Shown here in pieces: positions 62,066 to 64,000 of a DNA stretch of 64,000 nt. Under the pieces are notes generated by a model. The model worked only from the letters and a program-made list of their open reading frames with translations. It did no database searches and had not been told where the DNA came from. This DNA comes from an uncultured Erwinia sp. GTDB lineage: Bacteria; Pseudomonadota; Gammaproteobacteria; Enterobacterales; Enterobacteriaceae. The stretch covers positions 1 through 64,000 of the forward strand of contig CAJYIY010000084.1 of NCBI GenBank assembly GCA_913775305.1, given 5' to 3'. The position numbers and the translations under genes are program-made. The stretch's first letter is position 1. Every line of letters starts with the position of its first letter.

Positions 62066-62092
62066 AACCGCCCGTCAGGGCGGTTATTGTTT
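62066..62092 (+). terminator. Hairpin between tatC and tatD
   Basis: AACCGCCC-GTCA-GGGCGGTT is followed by ATTGTTT, a weak T-run. It would reduce transcription into tatD, which fits reports that tatD is not needed for Tat export. Confidence 0.7.
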
Positions 62093-62102
62093 GGAAGAGA
62101 TT

Positions 62103-62882
62103 ATGTTTGATATTGGTGTAAACCTGACCAGCACCCAGTTCGCGAAAGACCGGCAGCAGGTGGTGAAACGTGCGCGTCAGGCGGGTGTTAATGGCATTTT
62201 AATTACCGGAACCAACGCGCTGGAGAGCCAGCAGGCACAAAGTCTTGCACTACAGCATCCTGACTACTGCTGGTCAACCGCAGGTGTACACCCTCATCAT
62301 GCCAGCGAGTGGTCAGCTGAAACAGAAACAACCCTGAGAAGACTGTCTGAAATGCCGCAGGTTGTTGCCATTGGCGAGTGCGGTCTTGATTTCAATCGTA
62401 ATTTCTCCGAGCCTGAACAGCAGGCCTATGCTTTTAATGCCCAGCTGGAGCTGGCCGCCGATCTTGCGCTGCCTGTTTTTCTTCACTGCCGGGAAGCCCA
62501 TAGCCGTTTTATCTCTATTCTTCAGCCCTGGTTACCTAAGCTGCCTGCCGCAGTGCTGCACTGCTTTACCGGCACTCGTCAGGAGCTGGAGGACTGTCTT
62601 GAATTGGGATTGTCTGTCGGTATCACGGGCTGGGTTTGCGACGAGCGAAGAGGATTAGAGCTACGCGAGCTGATCCCGCTGATTCCGGCGGACCGTCTGT
62701 TGCTTGAAACCGATGCCCCCTGGCTGTTGCCCAGAGACATGCGTCCGCGTCCGGTATCACGTCGCAATGAGCCCTGTTTCCTGCCGCATATTGTCGAGCA
62801 GGTCGCGTTGCTGCGTGGCGAAGATGCCCAGCGGCTGGCAGAAAAGACGGCGGAAAACGCGCGCCGGATTTTTCGGCTGTAA
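62103..62882 (+). CDS. tatD: TatD metal-dependent deoxyribonuclease
   Basis: The protein has 259 residues (E. coli 260), a TIM-barrel amidohydrolase-like nuclease. Metal ligands fall in [37 protein letters not shown] and [11 protein letters not shown]. The E. coli enzyme is a 3'-5' exonuclease on DNA and RNA. The ATG at 62103 has GGAAG upstream; the open frame reaches back into tatC but that part is not coding. Confidence 0.94.
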   Translation: MFDIGVNLTSTQFAKDRQQVVKRARQAGVNGILITGTNALESQQAQSLALQHPDYCWSTAGVHPHHASEWSAETETTLRRLSEMPQVVAIGECGLDFNRNFSEPEQQAYAFNAQLELAADLALPVFLHCREAHSRFISILQPWLPKLPAAVLHCFTGTRQELEDCLELGLSVGITGWVCDERRGLELRELIPLIPADRLLLETDAPWLLPRDMRPRPVSRRNEPCFLPHIVEQVALLRGEDAQRLAEKTAENARRIFRL

Positions 62883-62915
62883 ACGTTCGGACGAGCCAGG
62901 AGCAGCACCGAACGT
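62883..62915. repeat. Inverted repeat between tatD and rfaH
   Basis: ACGTTCGG (62883-62890) and CCGAACGT (62908-62915) are perfect 8-bp arms around a 17-base loop that starts at the tatD stop. There is no T-run, so it is not a standard intrinsic terminator. Confidence 0.5.
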
Positions 62916-62949
62916 CGGATGTCGGTCGGTGCCCAGGGCCGGGAAACCG

Positions 62950-63438
62950 CTACAGTTTTTCGAACTGGCTGTTGCTGACGCTACGGATCACCTGCTTGTT
63001 AAGCAGATTCAACAGCAGAATAGAGCGTGCTTCACCATCGGGTTCGGTATAGATGGCCTGCAGCCCTTCGAATGCACCCTCTGTAATGACTACCTTATCG
63101 CCCGGCTGTGCCAGGCCATCGTCAACGCTGGCCAGGACGGGCTCATTCTGCAACGCATGGATCACTTTCTCCGGAACGATTGCGGGTTGATTGCCAAAGC
63201 GAACAAAATGGCTGACGCCGCGCGTAGCGCTGATAGTGGTGGTATGAATCTCCTCGGGATTGAACTCAATAAACATATAGTTGGGGAACAGCGGTTCGTT
63301 GACCTGAGTTCGTTTGCCACGGACGATCTTTTCCAGTGTCATCATTGGGCTAAAGCAATGCACGTCCTGACGCTCAAGGTGCTCCTTCGCGCGCAGTAAC
63401 TGACCTCGTTTGCAGTAAAGTAGGTACCAGGATTCCAT
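62950..63438 (-). CDS. rfaH: Transcription antiterminator RfaH
   Basis: The protein has 162 residues, the E. coli length. The NusG-like N-terminal domain ([28 protein letters not shown]) binds RNA polymerase at ops sites; the C-terminal KOW domain ([20 protein letters not shown]) switches from helices to a barrel and recruits ribosomes. RfaH enables expression of long LPS, capsule and similar operons. It is convergent with tatD and divergent from ubiD. Confidence 0.97.
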   Translation of the reverse strand: MESWYLLYCKRGQLLRAKEHLERQDVHCFSPMMTLEKIVRGKRTQVNEPLFPNYMFIEFNPEEIHTTTISATRGVSHFVRFGNQPAIVPEKVIHALQNEPVLASVDDGLAQPGDKVVITEGAFEGLQAIYTEPDGEARSILLLNLLNKQVIRSVSNSQFEKL

Positions 63439-63570
63439 AACGTCACTTTTAAATTATCCGACCAATAAGAATAGCAAAGTCATCTTCGGAGATATAGAGA
63501 GATTGGTCCAGGGTTAGCGATGGAGACGTAAAGTTGCCAACAAAACTAACCATGAGCGTCGGATCGGCAC

Positions 63571-63576
63571 TATAAT
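63571..63576 (+). promoter_or_regulatory. Possible -10 of the ubiD promoter
   Basis: A perfect TATAAT lies 33 bp before the ubiD ATG in the 170-bp rfaH-ubiD gap. No good -35 is found 16-18 bp upstream, so this is tentative. Confidence 0.4.
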
Positions 63577-63608
63577 GGCCGACTCACTGACCGTATTGAT
63601 GGAAAGTC

Positions 63609-64000
63609 ATGAAATACCACGACTTACGCGACTTCCTTTCTCTGCTTGAACAGCGTGGAGAATTAAAACGCATCAAACATGAGATCGACCCCGATCTGGA
63701 GATGACTGAAATTGCCGATCGTACGCTGCGCGCAGGCGGTCCGGCATTGCTGTTCGAAAACCCGAAAGGCTACAGTATGCCAGTACTGTGCAACCTGTTT
63801 GGCACGCCGGACCGCGTGGCGATGGGGATGGGTCAGGAAGATGTGAAAGCCCTGCGCGATGTTGGCCGTCTGCTGGCATTCCTGAAGGAACCGGAGCCGC
63901 CGCGTGGCTTCCGCGACTTCTTTGATAAAATGCCGCAGTGGAAGCAGGTATTGAACATGCCGACTAAACGGCTGCGTCATGCCCCGTGCCAGCAGCAGAT
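63609..64000 (+). CDS. ubiD: 4-hydroxy-3-polyprenylbenzoate decarboxylase UbiD, N-terminal part
   Basis: The first 130 codons are present; the gene runs off the window. The sequence [39 protein letters not shown] and [14 protein letters not shown] is the N-terminus of UbiD. The enzyme uses prenylated FMN (made by UbiX) to decarboxylate octaprenyl-4-hydroxybenzoate in ubiquinone synthesis. The active-site residues are beyond the window. Confidence 0.96.
   Translation, partial: MKYHDLRDFLSLLEQRGELKRIKHEIDPDLEMTEIADRTLRAGGPALLFENPKGYSMPVLCNLFGTPDRVAMGMGQEDVKALRDVGRLLAFLKEPEPPRGFRDFFDKMPQWKQVLNMPTKRLRHAPCQQQ

Overview
The window is a continuous piece of an enterobacterial chromosome. Nearly every protein reads as a close homologue of an Escherichia coli K-12 protein, and gene order largely follows the E. 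coli ilv-rep-rho-wec-hem-cya-uvrD-recQ-metE-udp-ubi-tat-rfaH-ubiD segment. Several E. coli neighbours are missing at their usual places: rffG/rffH inside the wec operon, yifK after wecG, aslA/aslB before hemY, cyaY after cyaA, rhtC beside rhtB, yigM after yigL and glpQ after glpT. abrB, glpT and yehS sit at positions unlike E. coli. This fits a non-Escherichia member of the Enterobacterales, plausibly Erwiniaceae (Erwinia/Pantoea-like). The genus is inference.

Layout: 0-10 kb holds the 3' end of ilvA, the divergent ilvY/ilvC pair, ppiC, the helicase rep, gppA-rhlB, trxA and rho with a long leader. 10.5-21.5 kb is the enterobacterial common antigen (ECA) operon wecA-wzzE-wecB-wecC-wecD-wecE-wzxE-wecF-wzyE-wecG, lacking rffGH. 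21.6-22.3 kb is a tRNA operon (Arg-His-Leu-Pro) with a duplicated Pro gene. The following gap, which has no protein gene, carries the sRNA gene glmZ behind a sigma-54 promoter. 23-27 kb is the haem operon hemCDXY (minus strand), divergent from the TTG-started cyaA. 30-36 kb is lptM-dapF-yigA-xerC-yigB-uvrD; uvrD has its own promoter and a LexA-box-like palindrome inside and after the end of yigB. 36-45.5 kb carries corA with a short leader ORF (corL-like), abrB, rarD, yigI, pldA, recQ, rhtB, pldB and yigL.

45.5-50 kb is the only clearly accessory stretch. It is AT-rich and holds two divergent small proteins that look like bare ToxR/OmpR-type winged-helix domains, then a FidL-like single-span membrane protein gene broken by two apparent one-base frameshifts, then glpT and yehS. 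It lies where yigM would be in E. coli and recalls the marT-fidL pairing of Salmonella.

50-64 kb returns to the conserved backbone: metR/metE with a predicted MetJ operator, a dienelactone-hydrolase family gene, udp with two CRP-like sites spaced 52 bp apart, rmuC, ubiE-ubiJ-ubiB, tatABC, tatD, rfaH and the 5' part of ubiD.

The genes form coherent modules: branched-chain amino acid synthesis, ECA assembly from UDP-GlcNAc to flipped and polymerised chains, haem synthesis, DNA repair and recombination (rep, xerC, uvrD, recQ, rmuC), envelope phospholipid turnover (pldA, pldB), methionine synthesis, ubiquinone synthesis (ubiE, ubiJ, ubiB, ubiD) and twin-arginine export.
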